A DNA stretch of 64,000 nt from Tropicibacter sp. Alg240-R139 (GCF_900537075.1 NZ_UNRA01000003.1:1-64000), one strand, 5' to 3'; shown: positions 39,232 to 48,768, counted from the stretch's first letter. A program made the numbers and translations. Notes: a model not told the origin generated them from the sequence alone.

Positions 39232-41169
39232 TTACCTCAACGCGCGGTCGGATTTCAGTTTGGCGGCCTTTTCGGCGTCATACCACCAGAAGTCCAGCAC
39301 ACCTACGGCATATTCCGGCAGGTTTTCGGGGTGATCGTATTGATCCCAATAGGCGACCCAGCTTTGGTCGTTGTACCATACTGGTACCATGATCCGCTCG
39401 TACCGTAGCGCACGGTCTAGCGCCTGCAGGGCTGCGGCCTCTTCCTCTTTGCTGGTCGTTACAAGCGAGTGCTCGATGATCGCATCCACGAGCGGGCTGG
39501 CCAGACCTGCAGGATTGAACAAACTAAACTCGGCCTCCCCGGATCCATACATCTGCATCAGACCGGTACCTGCAGACAGGAAAGCGCGGTAGTTGTCGAA
39601 CACTATGTCATAATCGCGTTCACGATTGCGCAATGTGTATTGCGCCGAGTCAACCTTATCAGGGCGGGCGTCCACTCCCATCGCCACCAAATTCTTGGCA
39701 AAGCCATCAATCACTGCGGTCAACGTTGGGGACGACGACGAAGGGTACGGGATTTCAATCACCAGCTTTTCGCCTTGGGCGTTCCGCCGCATGCCGTCAT
39801 CACCAACAGCCCAACCGGCCTCATCCAGCAGATTCATCGCCGTGCGCAGGTTGCGACGGTCATTCAGGCGCTTGGCGCGCGACTCGTGGGCACGCACGGA
39901 CGGTTCGGTCAGCATGTCAGCGGGTACCAGATCACCCAGAGACTTGAGCAGATCAAGTTCGGCGCCTTGGGGTACGTCTTGGGCCATATGCGGGGCATTT
40001 TCCACGAATGAATGACGCTGCTTGAACAGACCGTACTGAAGCGATTCATTAGTCCATTCGAAATTGAACGCCAGCGACAAAGCTTCGCGCACACGTTTGT
40101 CCTGCAGCGCTGGGCGGCCTAGGTTAAACACGAACCCCGTGGGCGTTGGCGGCGTCAGATCCGGGAGTTCCTCTCGCTTGACCCACCCTTTGGTTACAGC
40201 TGGAAAATCATACTCGGTCGCCCAGCGCTTGGAATTGCCCTCGGCACGGAAGGTGTATTCGCCCGCCTTGAATGCTTCGAACCCTGCAGTATCGTCGGCA
40301 AAATACTCGACCCGGATGGTGTCAAAGTTGTAACGACCCTTGTTGATCGGCAGATCCTTGCCCCAGTAGTCAGGGTTGCGCTTGTAAACGATACGGCGGT
40401 TCACATTGTAGCTGTCGAGCTGATAGGGGCCTGACCCCGGTGCCGCATCAAGGCGCGGTTCATCCAGCCGAGCACCGGTTTCTTCGTACCAAGCTTTGGG
40501 AAACACGGGAACACCCCCAGCCTGATCAATCAAGGAACGGCGTGAAATGCCGGTGGCAAAAGTGAATTTCACCGTGTGATCATCCAGTGCCTCAGCCGAC
40601 AGGATACGTTTCTTGACCGCCTGCGCATATGACGGCAGCCCCTGTTCCAGGAACAGGTTGTGGCTGAACACAACGTCATGCGCGGTCACTGGGGACCCAT
40701 CGGCAAACCGCGCTTCGGGGCGCATGTAGAATATGACCCAGGTTTTGCCCTCGTCATACTCCAACCTTTCGGCCAGCAGCCCATAACTTTCCCCGATCAC
40801 ATCTGCAGGCAAACCGCCCGCGGTGGCGGGCATCTCACCCAGCAGGCTCTCATAAACCATCCAGGAGTAGCGACCCGCCCGGCCCTTGCGGCTGTAGGGG
40901 TTCATCGAATCAAACGTACCCGGAGCAGACACCGCGATTTCGCCCCCCTTGGGTGCGTCGGGATTCACATAGTCGAAGTGTTCGAAATCCGGCGGGTAGG
41001 TCAAATCGCCAAAGAACGAATAACCATGGCTTTCGATGATTTTATCATCCTCGGCATGCGCCAGACCTGTGGCGGCAAGCAGTAGGCCAATCGACAATCC
41101 GATCGCTCCCAACACCTTTGGTCGAATGTCCATTTGGCGAATTCGGGTCGCGACGCGGGGCGGTGTCAT
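39232..41169 (-). CDS. yejA: Periplasmic peptide-binding protein YejA
   Basis: A 645-aa family 5 solute-binding protein with a signal peptide (LGAIGLSIGLLLAATGLAHA, cut after AHA). The mature part begins EDDKIIESHGYSFFGDLTYP, and LSLAFNFEWTNESLQYGLFK is typical of YejA-like proteins. In E. coli YejABEF imports microcin C and peptides; here general oligopeptide uptake is likely. The ATG at 41169 is supported by GGAGGT 8 nt upstream. First gene of yejABEF. Confidence 0.93.
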   Translation of the reverse strand: MTPPRVATRIRQMDIRPKVLGAIGLSIGLLLAATGLAHAEDDKIIESHGYSFFGDLTYPPDFEHFDYVNPDAPKGGEIAVSAPGTFDSMNPYSRKGRAGRYSWMVYESLLGEMPATAGGLPADVIGESYGLLAERLEYDEGKTWVIFYMRPEARFADGSPVTAHDVVFSHNLFLEQGLPSYAQAVKKRILSAEALDDHTVKFTFATGISRRSLIDQAGGVPVFPKAWYEETGARLDEPRLDAAPGSGPYQLDSYNVNRRIVYKRNPDYWGKDLPINKGRYNFDTIRVEYFADDTAGFEAFKAGEYTFRAEGNSKRWATEYDFPAVTKGWVKREELPDLTPPTPTGFVFNLGRPALQDKRVREALSLAFNFEWTNESLQYGLFKQRHSFVENAPHMAQDVPQGAELDLLKSLGDLVPADMLTEPSVRAHESRAKRLNDRRNLRTAMNLLDEAGWAVGDDGMRRNAQGEKLVIEIPYPSSSSPTLTAVIDGFAKNLVAMGVDARPDKVDSAQYTLRNRERDYDIVFDNYRAFLSAGTGLMQMYGSGEAEFSLFNPAGLASPLVDAIIEHSLVTTSKEEEAAALQALDRALRYERIMVPVWYNDQSWVAYWDQYDHPENLPEYAVGVLDFWWYDAEKAAKLKSDRALR

Positions 41170-41333
41170 CAGGCTCTACCTCCGTATGGGTCTGATTGTC
41201 TCGGGTGAAACATAGACCAATTTTTGTTGTTGCCAGCTAAAGGTCCAGCGGGGCGAGATTCAAGTTTAGAATGCGTGAACGCATTGTGAAGACACGTTCA
41301 TGTGGCAGGAACTTGCGAATTTTGCACCGCTAA

Positions 41334-41371
41334 AACAAAAAAACCGCCACCCAAGTGGGCAGCGGCTTTCA
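41334..41371 (-). terminator. Intrinsic terminator after cycM
   Basis: On the minus strand CCGCTGCCC pairs with GGGTGGCGG (GU pairs allowed), followed by TTTTTTTGTTTT. It ends cycM transcription before yejA, about 20 nt after the cycM stop codon. Confidence 0.88.
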
Positions 41372-41392
41372 AATTCTCAAGAAGAGCGGAGC

Positions 41393-41899
41393 TTAATTGT
41401 CTAGGCTATCCAGATAAGCGATCAGGTTGACCCGATCTTTTTGCTTTTTCAGGCCCGAGAAGCTCATCGAGGTGCCGGAAACATCGGCGCTTGGCTTGAT
41501 CAGGAAGGCATCCAGGGCCTCGGGGGTCCAATCGCCCCCTTTTGCCTGCATCGGGCCCGAGTAGCCAAAACCTGCAGACGACGCGACTGGACGGCCCACA
41601 ACGCCATACAGGCTTGGGCCAGTGCTGTTCACTCCGTCTTCCAACTTGTGGCAGGCCGAGCATTTCTTGAACACTTTGGCGCCCTTGCCCACATCGGCGG
41701 CCATCATCAACTCATCAAAGCTGACTTCTTCGCCCGTGGTGATTTCTTCGGCAGGCTGCTCGGTCTCGATCACGTACGAAGCTTCACCATGCCCCCCTAC
41801 GTTATAGATCATCATAGCGGCCCATTTGCCAAGAAGAAGCACCAGGAAGGCGCCAAGCAGGCCGGCTGCGGCCTTGGTAACTGTCATCGTGTCGAACAT
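41393..41899 (-). CDS. cycM: Membrane-anchored cytochrome c (CycM/c552 type)
   Basis: A 168-aa cytochrome with an uncleaved N-terminal anchor (AAAGLLGAFLVLLLGKWAAM) and one haem c site, CSACHKLEDG, then GPSLYGVVGRPVAS and a methionine-containing SGTSMSFSGL ligand region. Such proteins carry electrons from the bc1 complex to terminal oxidases. I start at the ATG at 41899 (MFDTMTVTKAAAG); an in-frame ATG 5 codons upstream is possible. Confidence 0.88.
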   Translation of the reverse strand: MFDTMTVTKAAAGLLGAFLVLLLGKWAAMMIYNVGGHGEASYVIETEQPAEEITTGEEVSFDELMMAADVGKGAKVFKKCSACHKLEDGVNSTGPSLYGVVGRPVASSAGFGYSGPMQAKGGDWTPEALDAFLIKPSADVSGTSMSFSGLKKQKDRVNLIAYLDSLDN

Positions 41900-42019
41900 T
41901 GATCGCGAGTCCATTTCAGCTGTCTGGGCGGGTGTCTAAGGCTTCCCCTTGCAAGAGGCAAGGTATAGACACCGCGACTAAACGCCCAATTCAACAACTT
42001 GTTGCACGGAAACCGACAA

Positions 42020-42853
42020 ATGACCAATCGCATTGCCTTTCAGGGAGAGCCCGGCGCCTACAGCCACGAGGCCTGCCGCGACGCACGCCCCGACATGGAG
42101 GCACTGCCGTGTCGCACGTTCGAAGACGTGATCGAGGCCGTGCGCACCGGCGAAGCAAAGCTGGCGATGCTCCCGGTTGAGAACACCACCTATGGTCGCG
42201 TGGCCGACATTCACCGCCTACTGCCACACAGCGGGTTGCACATCATTGATGAAGCATTCGTGCGCGTGCACATTAATCTGCTGGCTGTTCCCGGCGCAAA
42301 GCTGACGGACGTGACCGAGGCGCATTCGCATCTGGTGCTACTGCCGCAATGCGAAAAATTCCTGCGGGAAAACAACATCCGTGGCCGTGTCAGCCCCGAC
42401 AATGCCCGCGCCGCGCGTGAGGTTGCCGAGGCAGGTGACATGCAATCCGCCGCTTTGGCCAGCGAACTTGCAGCAGAGATTTACGGGTTGGACGTACTGG
42501 CCCGCCATGTCGAAGATCAAGGCGACAACACAACCCGCTTTCTTGTGATGTCGCCTGAAGCAGACGAATCACGTCGCGGCGATCAGGGCATGATCACCAG
42601 CTTTGTCTTTCAGGTCCGCAACATTCCGGCGGCGCTGTATAAGGCGATGGGTGGATTTGCCACCAACGGTGTCAACATGATCAAGCTGGAAAGCTATATG
42701 GTTGGTGGCCGTTTTACGGCAACGCAGTTTTATGCGGATATCGAAGGGCACCCGGATGATGCCAACGTCCGCCTTGCGATGGATGAACTCGGGTACTTCA
42801 CCACAAACGTCGAAATTTTGGGCGTCTACCCAGCCGCGCGTGAACGCCACTAA
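42020..42853 (+). CDS. pheA: Prephenate dehydratase
   Basis: A 277-aa monofunctional enzyme that turns prephenate into phenylpyruvate in phenylalanine synthesis. It starts MTNRIAFQGEPGAYSHEACR; the TRF motif is in DNTTRFLVMS, and a C-terminal ACT domain (SFVFQVRNIPAALYKAMGGF, MIKLESYMVGG) suggests feedback inhibition by phenylalanine. No chorismate mutase domain is fused. It is divergent from cycM. Confidence 0.95.
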   Translation: MTNRIAFQGEPGAYSHEACRDARPDMEALPCRTFEDVIEAVRTGEAKLAMLPVENTTYGRVADIHRLLPHSGLHIIDEAFVRVHINLLAVPGAKLTDVTEAHSHLVLLPQCEKFLRENNIRGRVSPDNARAAREVAEAGDMQSAALASELAAEIYGLDVLARHVEDQGDNTTRFLVMSPEADESRRGDQGMITSFVFQVRNIPAALYKAMGGFATNGVNMIKLESYMVGGRFTATQFYADIEGHPDDANVRLAMDELGYFTTNVEILGVYPAARERH

Positions 42854-42904
42854 CGTCTGAGCAAACGCCGGAGCGCGACACGCGCAACACTTTGCGAAAC
42901 TATG

Positions 42905-43372
42905 TCAGGTCAAGCGCGATTGCCGACGCTCGATCTCTTTTGCCATATCCGCCAGCCGCATTTTGAATCGCTTGTTCAGGTTACCGCGGGCCAACTTCAG
43001 AGATTGCAGGAACAAGCGCGCCGCCAAAGTGTTTGCCGACAGCTTGATGTCGACGCTCAACCGAGTTCGGCGTGGCGACAGCGCCAGCAGTTCGACTACG
43101 CAATCACCGTTGACCCCCTTGCTACGCGAATCGAACCGCATCAGCGATGGCTCTGTGAACTCCACCAGCGCTACCAGCATGTCGCGCGGCTTTCCACGCA
43201 GATTGAAGGACGTGTTCCACGCCAGACCTGCATCAACCGGCAGTGAGGAATCCACGCGCTGAACCTCGATTCCGCGGCGAATTGCTGAACGTTCAAAGCT
43301 CTCAAATTCCGAAACTGCAGCAAAGACATTCTCGATCGATGCCTCGATATCTTCTTTACCCGAAAACTGCAT
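42905..43372 (-). CDS. SRPBCC (START-like) family protein
   Basis: A 155-aa protein with the pattern of a polyketide-cyclase/START-like fold: an N-terminal strand and helix (EDIEASIENVFAAVSEFESF), a beta-rich middle and a long basic C-terminal helix (RGNLNKRFKMRLADMAKEIE). The family binds hydrophobic ligands; the ligand here is unknown. It follows nudC by 35 nt on the same strand, probably one transcript. Confidence 0.75.
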   Translation of the reverse strand: MQFSGKEDIEASIENVFAAVSEFESFERSAIRRGIEVQRVDSSLPVDAGLAWNTSFNLRGKPRDMLVALVEFTEPSLMRFDSRSKGVNGDCVVELLALSPRRTRLSVDIKLSANTLAARLFLQSLKLARGNLNKRFKMRLADMAKEIERRQSRLT

Positions 43373-43407
43373 GTCGCCCCATTGTACTTGTTTGCCAAAT
43401 TGTCGTC

Positions 43408-44391
43408 TTAATCCAGCGTATCCGCAAGCCAGTTTTCCAAAAGGAAGTGCGCAATCGCTCCTTTGCGGGCTGGCAGAATCTTAGGGTGTTCCCCTGCAAA
43501 GGCCAGCATCATGTCCTGACGTGTGACCCAAATCGCGTCTTCAATCTCGACCGGATCAATGTTGATCTCTTGTGACAAAGCCTCACCCGCGCATCCAAAC
43601 ATCAGCGACGCCGGGAACGGCCAAGGCTGGCTGGAAAGATAGTCGACCTGACCAACCTTCACGCCCGCCTCTTCCATGACTTCGCGGCGCACGGCGGCCT
43701 CTAGCGTTTCACCAGGTTCTACAAAACCGGCCAACAACGAGTACATTCCCTCGGGCCATCCCGGCGAGCGGCCCATCAACACCGAATCCCCGTAAGTGAT
43801 CAACATGATCACGACCGGGTCCGTGCGCGGGAAATGCTGCGCCCCGCAGGCGTCACAGGATCGCTGCCACCCAGCCTGCACAATTTCACTTGGCGCGCCG
43901 CAGCGGGCGCAGAACTGATGCGTTTCATGCCAACCGATCACGGCCTTGGCTGATGCTGCCAATTCCGCGTCACGCGGCGACAATCGTGTCATGATCCGAC
44001 GAAGTTCAGCAAAGACGTGCCCCGGCGGGCAATCCGGATGGTGCTGCTCGGTCCGATCCACAAAACCACCAACGGTGCTGATGTCCTGACCTACAGGCTC
44101 CCAGCCCGAGATATCGAGCGCGAAACATGGGGCGCCGTCGTCCTCGAAGCCCAGAAAGATTATTTCTTCGGCGGCAGTTTGATACCCAGCTTTCAAAATC
44201 GGATGGGCCATCGTAACCCACGAGAGCCGATCCAGCCGCTCGCCGTGAACCATCACCTTGCCGCGCCACAACAGGATGCATGCGGCGTCGCTGTGTTGGC
44301 TGACTTCCGTCAAGGCGACTGCATCATTTCGGATGTGAGCGGCCCGGTTCAACCCCGAACCCCCAAACGTAACTTGCTCTGCCCGCTTCAT
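43408..44391 (-). CDS. nudC: NADH pyrophosphatase NudC
   Basis: A 327-aa Nudix hydrolase that splits NADH/NAD (and in some bacteria removes NAD caps from RNA). A zinc ribbon (CARCGAP...CDACG) precedes the Nudix box GFVEPGETLEAAVRREVMEE and AGV. SQPWPFPASLMFG, the SQPWPFPxS signature of NudC, follows. I choose the ATG at 44391; an in-frame ATG 5 codons upstream (44406) is possible. Confidence 0.93.
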   Translation of the reverse strand: MKRAEQVTFGGSGLNRAAHIRNDAVALTEVSQHSDAACILLWRGKVMVHGERLDRLSWVTMAHPILKAGYQTAAEEIIFLGFEDDGAPCFALDISGWEPVGQDISTVGGFVDRTEQHHPDCPPGHVFAELRRIMTRLSPRDAELAASAKAVIGWHETHQFCARCGAPSEIVQAGWQRSCDACGAQHFPRTDPVVIMLITYGDSVLMGRSPGWPEGMYSLLAGFVEPGETLEAAVRREVMEEAGVKVGQVDYLSSQPWPFPASLMFGCAGEALSQEINIDPVEIEDAIWVTRQDMMLAFAGEHPKILPARKGAIAHFLLENWLADTLD

Positions 44392-44607
44392 TTTTGCGCC
44401 CCCCATTTCCTCAATCAGAACTTCATATACCGTTGAGCGTTCATCACAACCCGCTTGACTGAATATGGTCCACGGGATGAACGTTGACGCAAATTGGGAT
44501 CACATCTGACACAAATTGAAGACACTTAAGTTCTTGTGATTGATTTAGATTTCTGTGCTCTGCTACTCGCAACAACTTTAACGCGAAAATATTCGGCGCC
44601 GAACTGA

Positions 44608-46515
44608 ATGACTCCAAACCAGACTTCACAACCGACACAAAGCGATACTTGTCCTGCGGGTCAGTCGGCGCAGGTGCGCATTCTGGCAACCAGCGATCTG
44701 CATATGAACCTGGGCAGCTTCGACTACTATGCAGACCGGCCAGATCCGTCTGTCGGACTAACGCGCATCGCAACGCTGATCCGAAACGCTCGACGCGAAG
44801 CTGAAAGAGCACTGGTGCTGCTCTTTGACAACGGTGACAGCATGCAGGGTACCCCGTTCGGTGATCTTGCCGTGCGGGACACTTCACGGCGCCATCCCCT
44901 GATGGCCGCATTCCAAGTGTTGAACTACGACGCCATCGGCCTGGGGAATCATGATTTCAATTTTGGCCTCAAAGCGCTCAACCGCGTGTTATCCAGCGCA
45001 CCGTGTCGGGTGGTCTGTTCGAATGTGCACGCCACCACGGACACAAATCTTGGCTGGCAGTCGAGCGTGATCCTTGAGCGGTCTGTGACCATCGAAAACA
45101 AGGTCTACCCTATCCGAATCGGAGTTTTGTCTGTTTTGCCGCCACAGACACTGGATTGGGATACACACCACCTTAGCGATCGGGTGTACATTTCGGATAT
45201 TGTCGACACTGCGTCGGACACTGCACGCAATTTGAGACAGGCGGGGTGCGACCTGGTAATTGCATTGGCCCACACCGGCCTGAGCGCAGGCCCCGATGAC
45301 AAAATGGCGGAAAACGCAGCCATCCCATTGGGTCAAATGGCGGACGTGGACGCCGTGATCGCGGGGCACACGCATTTGCATCTACCCGGCACGGCACACC
45401 AGGGGTTGGTCGGGGTCGAAGCAGACACCGGACGCATCCACGGCAAACCCGCAGTGATGCCAGGTTCGGCCGGTTCCCACTTGGGGCAGATCGATCTATG
45501 TGTGACCTCCGATGGACAGGGCGGTTGGGCCATCAATTCGGCGCAAAGCACCCTGAGGCCGATTTCCCGACCAGCGAACACGGGGCAAGTCATCTCGCTC
45601 GCAAACGAAGACCCTGAGCTGGTGCAACTGTTCCATCCACCTCACATTCAAACCCGCGACGCAATGCAAGAACCGGTTGGCCGAGTTGACCGCGCCCTGC
45701 ACAGCTATTTCACGTTCTTTGCGCCAGATCACGGGCTGGCATTGGTGGCAGCTGCGCAGGCTGCGGCCTTGCGCGCCAATCTAACATCCCAGGAAATCAG
45801 AGGCCTGCCGCTGCTCTCGGCTGCCGCGCCGTCCAAATTCGGAGGCCGGTCCGGCCCCCGCCGGTACACTGACGTACCGGCCGGTACTATTTCGATGCGC
45901 AACGTCGCAGATCTGCACGTCTTTCCCAACGAACTCAGCGCAGTGATTGCAACGGGCCGCCAGATTCGCGATTGGCTGGAAATGTCAGCCAGCGTGTTCA
46001 ATCAAGTCACCCCAGGCACCTCGGGCATGTTATTGCGAAACCGAGAGCACCCCGGACATAACTTCGATGTCATACACGGATTGACCTACGAGATCGACAT
46101 TACCGCCCCTGCCCGGTTTGACCTTACCGGAGATGTAGTGAACCCCGCCCACGTTCGGATTTGTAACCTGTGCCACGCCGGCACCTTGGTGGAAGACGAT
46201 CAAAGGTTTGCAGTCGCCTTGCCGAACTACCGCGCCAATGGTGGCGGCAACTTCACAGCTTTGAAAGACGCCGAACCAATTCCGGTGCTCGCACATCGTA
46301 TTCAACAACTGGTCCGCGACTATGTGTCGGGCACCATGTCACCAGAACCCCAAATCGCGGAACCTTGCTGGCAGCTTTCCACCGCCCCGGACACGCAAGT
46401 TCTGGAAGTTACCGGCCCCGCCGCGCGAGCCCACCTGACCGAATTACCCCCAGGCCGCGTCACAGATCTGGGATTGAACGAAGACGGCTTTTTGCAGCTG
46501 TCCATCAACTTGTGA
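44608..46515 (+). CDS. 5'-nucleotidase/2',3'-cyclic phosphodiesterase-like protein, no signal peptide
   Basis: A 635-aa protein with a calcineurin-like phosphoesterase domain: ATSDLHMNLG (D30, H32), NGDSMQGTP, GNHDFNFG (114-116) and GHTHLHLPG. A C-terminal 5_nucleotid_C domain follows (NVADLHVFPNELSAVIATGR, RANGGGNFTAL). Relatives such as CpdB are periplasmic, yet here the N-terminus is polar (MTPNQTSQPTQSDTCPAGQS) with no signal peptide; either it is cytoplasmic or the true start is different. A 216-nt divergent spacer to nudC contains no gene. Confidence 0.88.
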   Translation: MTPNQTSQPTQSDTCPAGQSAQVRILATSDLHMNLGSFDYYADRPDPSVGLTRIATLIRNARREAERALVLLFDNGDSMQGTPFGDLAVRDTSRRHPLMAAFQVLNYDAIGLGNHDFNFGLKALNRVLSSAPCRVVCSNVHATTDTNLGWQSSVILERSVTIENKVYPIRIGVLSVLPPQTLDWDTHHLSDRVYISDIVDTASDTARNLRQAGCDLVIALAHTGLSAGPDDKMAENAAIPLGQMADVDAVIAGHTHLHLPGTAHQGLVGVEADTGRIHGKPAVMPGSAGSHLGQIDLCVTSDGQGGWAINSAQSTLRPISRPANTGQVISLANEDPELVQLFHPPHIQTRDAMQEPVGRVDRALHSYFTFFAPDHGLALVAAAQAAALRANLTSQEIRGLPLLSAAAPSKFGGRSGPRRYTDVPAGTISMRNVADLHVFPNELSAVIATGRQIRDWLEMSASVFNQVTPGTSGMLLRNREHPGHNFDVIHGLTYEIDITAPARFDLTGDVVNPAHVRICNLCHAGTLVEDDQRFAVALPNYRANGGGNFTALKDAEPIPVLAHRIQQLVRDYVSGTMSPEPQIAEPCWQLSTAPDTQVLEVTGPAARAHLTELPPGRVTDLGLNEDGFLQLSINL

Positions 46516-46556
46516 CGGATGGCTTGTCATTTCCCGCGCCAGATCCTATATCGGCG

Positions 46557-46654
46557 GTGAGAGGTTGGCGCGGGCGAGCGCCTCGCCAACCTGGTCAGGT
46601 CCGGAAGGAAGCAGCCACAACGAGCCCCGCTTGGGTCGATGTCCAGCCTCTCAC
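46557..46654 (+). ncRNA. ffs: Signal recognition particle RNA (4.5S type)
   Basis: The core GGTCAGGTCCGGAAGGAAGC followed by AGCC and, on the return strand, GGGTCGATGTCC is diagnostic of bacterial small SRP RNA. The terminal helix GTGAGAGG (46557-46564) pairs with CCTCTCAC (46647-46654), which sets the boundaries at about 98 nt. It binds Ffh and targets nascent membrane proteins. It lies 42 nt after the nucleotidase stop codon. Confidence 0.95.
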
Positions 46655-46706
46655 TTGATCCAGTGATGGATCGTTAGTTTGACCGCTTAGCCCTAGGAGG
46701 GACTTT

Positions 46707-46745
46707 ATGATTGTAGTTGCATCCCCTCGGGCAGAGAACGTCTGA
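46707..46745 (+). CDS. Possible 12-residue micropeptide with a perfect Shine-Dalgarno
   Basis: ATG at 46707 follows AGGAGG by 6 nt, the best ribosome binding site in the region, and reads MIVVASPRAENV then TGA. It lies between ffs and rsgA. It may be a leader peptide for rsgA, whose ATG is 92 nt downstream, or an independent small protein. There is no homology evidence. Confidence 0.35.
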   Translation: MIVVASPRAENV

Positions 46746-46836
46746 ACTAAGGCTTTCCGTTTTTGCCTGACCCACTGACGCAGTCGCGCGCTTGGCCGCC
46801 ACTGTGGTATGTTTGCATTCTGCAACAGGTAGACCA

Positions 46837-47868
46837 ATGTCTTACAGCTATTCGGACCTGGGATGGTCCAACCACTTTGCGGCACAAGTAGCCGCACCTG
46901 AATCTGATCACATGTTTCGCATCACCGCTGTTCATCGCGACCGGCTGATGGGCCTATCGCCCGTTGGCGAACGCATTCTGCTCCCTCGCTCGGGTCAACC
47001 GACCGGGAGTTTTGCGGTCGGAGATTGGGTCGGCGCGAACCCAGATGGTTTGATCGACCAGACTTTGGATCGCAAAAGCCTGCTTTCGCGCCGCGCAGCA
47101 GGCAGCGGTGCGCAATCGCAGCTGATCGCGGCCAATGTTGACGTGCTGCTCATCACCAGCTCTTGCAACGCGGATTTCAGCGTCGCGCGGCTGGAACGCT
47201 ATCTGGCCCTTGCCCATCAGGCCGGGTGTTATCCGGTTATTGTCTTGACCAAAGCGGACGCCTGTGATGATCCGCAGGATTATGTGCGGCAGGCAGAGGC
47301 GATGGAACCGTTTCTGACGGTTTTGGCGGTGAATGCCCATAACGCGGATGATCTGCGGCACGTTCTGACTTGGTGCCCACGCGGTCAAACGGCGGCACTG
47401 GTGGGATCGTCTGGTGTGGGCAAAACCACCCTCACCAACGGACTGACGCAAACAACCGACATTACGGCAGGCATTCGAGAGGATGATGCAAAAGGGCGGC
47501 ACACCACAACCGCCCGCGCCCTGCGCTGCATGACAAACGGCGGCTGGCTGATCGACACGCCAGGCATGCGGGCCTTGCGCATGCTCGACAACACGGATGG
47601 CATTGACGAGGTCTTCTCGGATCTCGTTGCGCTGGCCCAAGACTGTCGCTTTTCGGATTGCGCGCATGGGTCTGAACCCGGCTGCGCCATTCAAGCGGCA
47701 ATCGAGGCCGATGAACTGAATCCCGACCGTCTGCAGCGGTGGCAAAAGCTGCTGCGCGAAGACCGGATGAATTCGGAAACCGTGGCCCAAGCCCGAGCGC
47801 GCGACAAGGCCTTTGGCAAAATGGTCCGGTCGGTCATGAAGGACACGAAGGGGCGCAAGGGCCGCTGA
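46837..47868 (+). CDS. rsgA: Ribosome small-subunit GTPase RsgA
   Basis: A 343-aa circularly permuted GTPase that tests 30S maturation. An N-terminal OB fold is followed by permuted motifs in the order G4 (VLTKADAC), G1 (GSSGVGKTTL), G3 (DTPGMRAL); a C-terminal zinc knuckle reads CRFSDCAHGSEPGC. The start at 46837 (MSYSYSDLGWSNHFAAQ) has AGG 7 nt upstream; the frame stays open 15 codons further. Confidence 0.93.
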   Translation: MSYSYSDLGWSNHFAAQVAAPESDHMFRITAVHRDRLMGLSPVGERILLPRSGQPTGSFAVGDWVGANPDGLIDQTLDRKSLLSRRAAGSGAQSQLIAANVDVLLITSSCNADFSVARLERYLALAHQAGCYPVIVLTKADACDDPQDYVRQAEAMEPFLTVLAVNAHNADDLRHVLTWCPRGQTAALVGSSGVGKTTLTNGLTQTTDITAGIREDDAKGRHTTTARALRCMTNGGWLIDTPGMRALRMLDNTDGIDEVFSDLVALAQDCRFSDCAHGSEPGCAIQAAIEADELNPDRLQRWQKLLREDRMNSETVAQARARDKAFGKMVRSVMKDTKGRKGR

Positions 47869-47904
47869 CTGTTACGAGCGCGTCCCGCACCGGATGCGCC
47901 CGAA

Positions 47905-48768
47905 TTACACCGCCGGAACCAAATCTGGCCACATTGCACTGCTGCGGCGAGCAAACGCCCCCAAGTGGCCGACCTCTTTCAACCCGTAATCCGAAGGTGA
48001 CAGCGTTCTTGTCTCAACCCCTTCACCGTAGAGTTCAGACAATTTCCACACACATTTGGGTGGAATGGTATCGTCATCGCTTAGCGCAATCATCGTCACC
48101 GGTGCGCCGCTGCGGCCCCAATCAGGCGTCGGAATGGTCAAGCCAGCTTCTGGCAAGTAGCTGCGTGGCGACGTGCACCATTTGCGCCACTGCCAATAAA
48201 CCTGCGGTGGCAGGTCGGCACCGAAGCCCGTGATCTTACCCGGCAAATACCCGAGCGCCTTCACCAGCAATGGGACATGGCCAAACCAGAACAACCGCGC
48301 CAGCCCCTGATAGGGCCAATCGTGATCCGTGTGATGCACAAGGCCTGAACAGACGCCGATCATCCGATCCACTTCCTCGATCCCGTCTTGGGATGGCATC
48401 AACATGCCACCCACGGAATGACCGATGACCCACAAGGGGACATCCGGAAAACGGTGCTTCATCTCGGCCCGCGCCGCGGGCATGTCGATCAGAGCCCAAT
48501 CCGACATGGTGACTGACGAGTCCTGCAACCACCCTTTCAGCGAGGTGCCAAAATCGCGGTAGTCATACGTCAGGCAGGCCATGCCGCGTTCTTCGACCAA
48601 CCACCGCGCGAAATGACGATAGTAGTCGCGCGGCACGCCCGTCGCTCCGTTCAAAACAACGGCGGCCAACGGTTTGCCAGCTGGTCGGTACAGGACCGCC
48701 GATAGCTCGGCTGGACCTGCAGGAAAGTGAAACTCTTCGACTTCGACAACAGCTTGGCTGTCCAACAT
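47905..48768 (-). CDS. Alpha/beta hydrolase
   Basis: A 287-aa serine hydrolase with a nucleophile elbow GHSVGG and an oxyanion-like NGATGVPRDYY segment. The C-terminal histidine is likely in KEVGHLGAF. The substrate is unknown; the pattern (TYDYRDFGTS, then WALIDMPAARAEM) is of the serine aminopeptidase/COG4757-like group. It is divergent from the tetR gene 94 nt away, which probably controls it. Confidence 0.82.
   Translation of the reverse strand: MLDSQAVVEVEEFHFPAGPAELSAVLYRPAGKPLAAVVLNGATGVPRDYYRHFARWLVEERGMACLTYDYRDFGTSLKGWLQDSSVTMSDWALIDMPAARAEMKHRFPDVPLWVIGHSVGGMLMPSQDGIEEVDRMIGVCSGLVHHTDHDWPYQGLARLFWFGHVPLLVKALGYLPGKITGFGADLPPQVYWQWRKWCTSPRSYLPEAGLTIPTPDWGRSGAPVTMIALSDDDTIPPKCVWKLSELYGEGVETRTLSPSDYGLKEVGHLGAFARRSSAMWPDLVPAV

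Noticed and set aside
41290-41399. Short ORF from ATG at about 41300 through the cycM terminator
   Set aside because: It runs through a terminator hairpin and lacks a ribosome binding site and homology.
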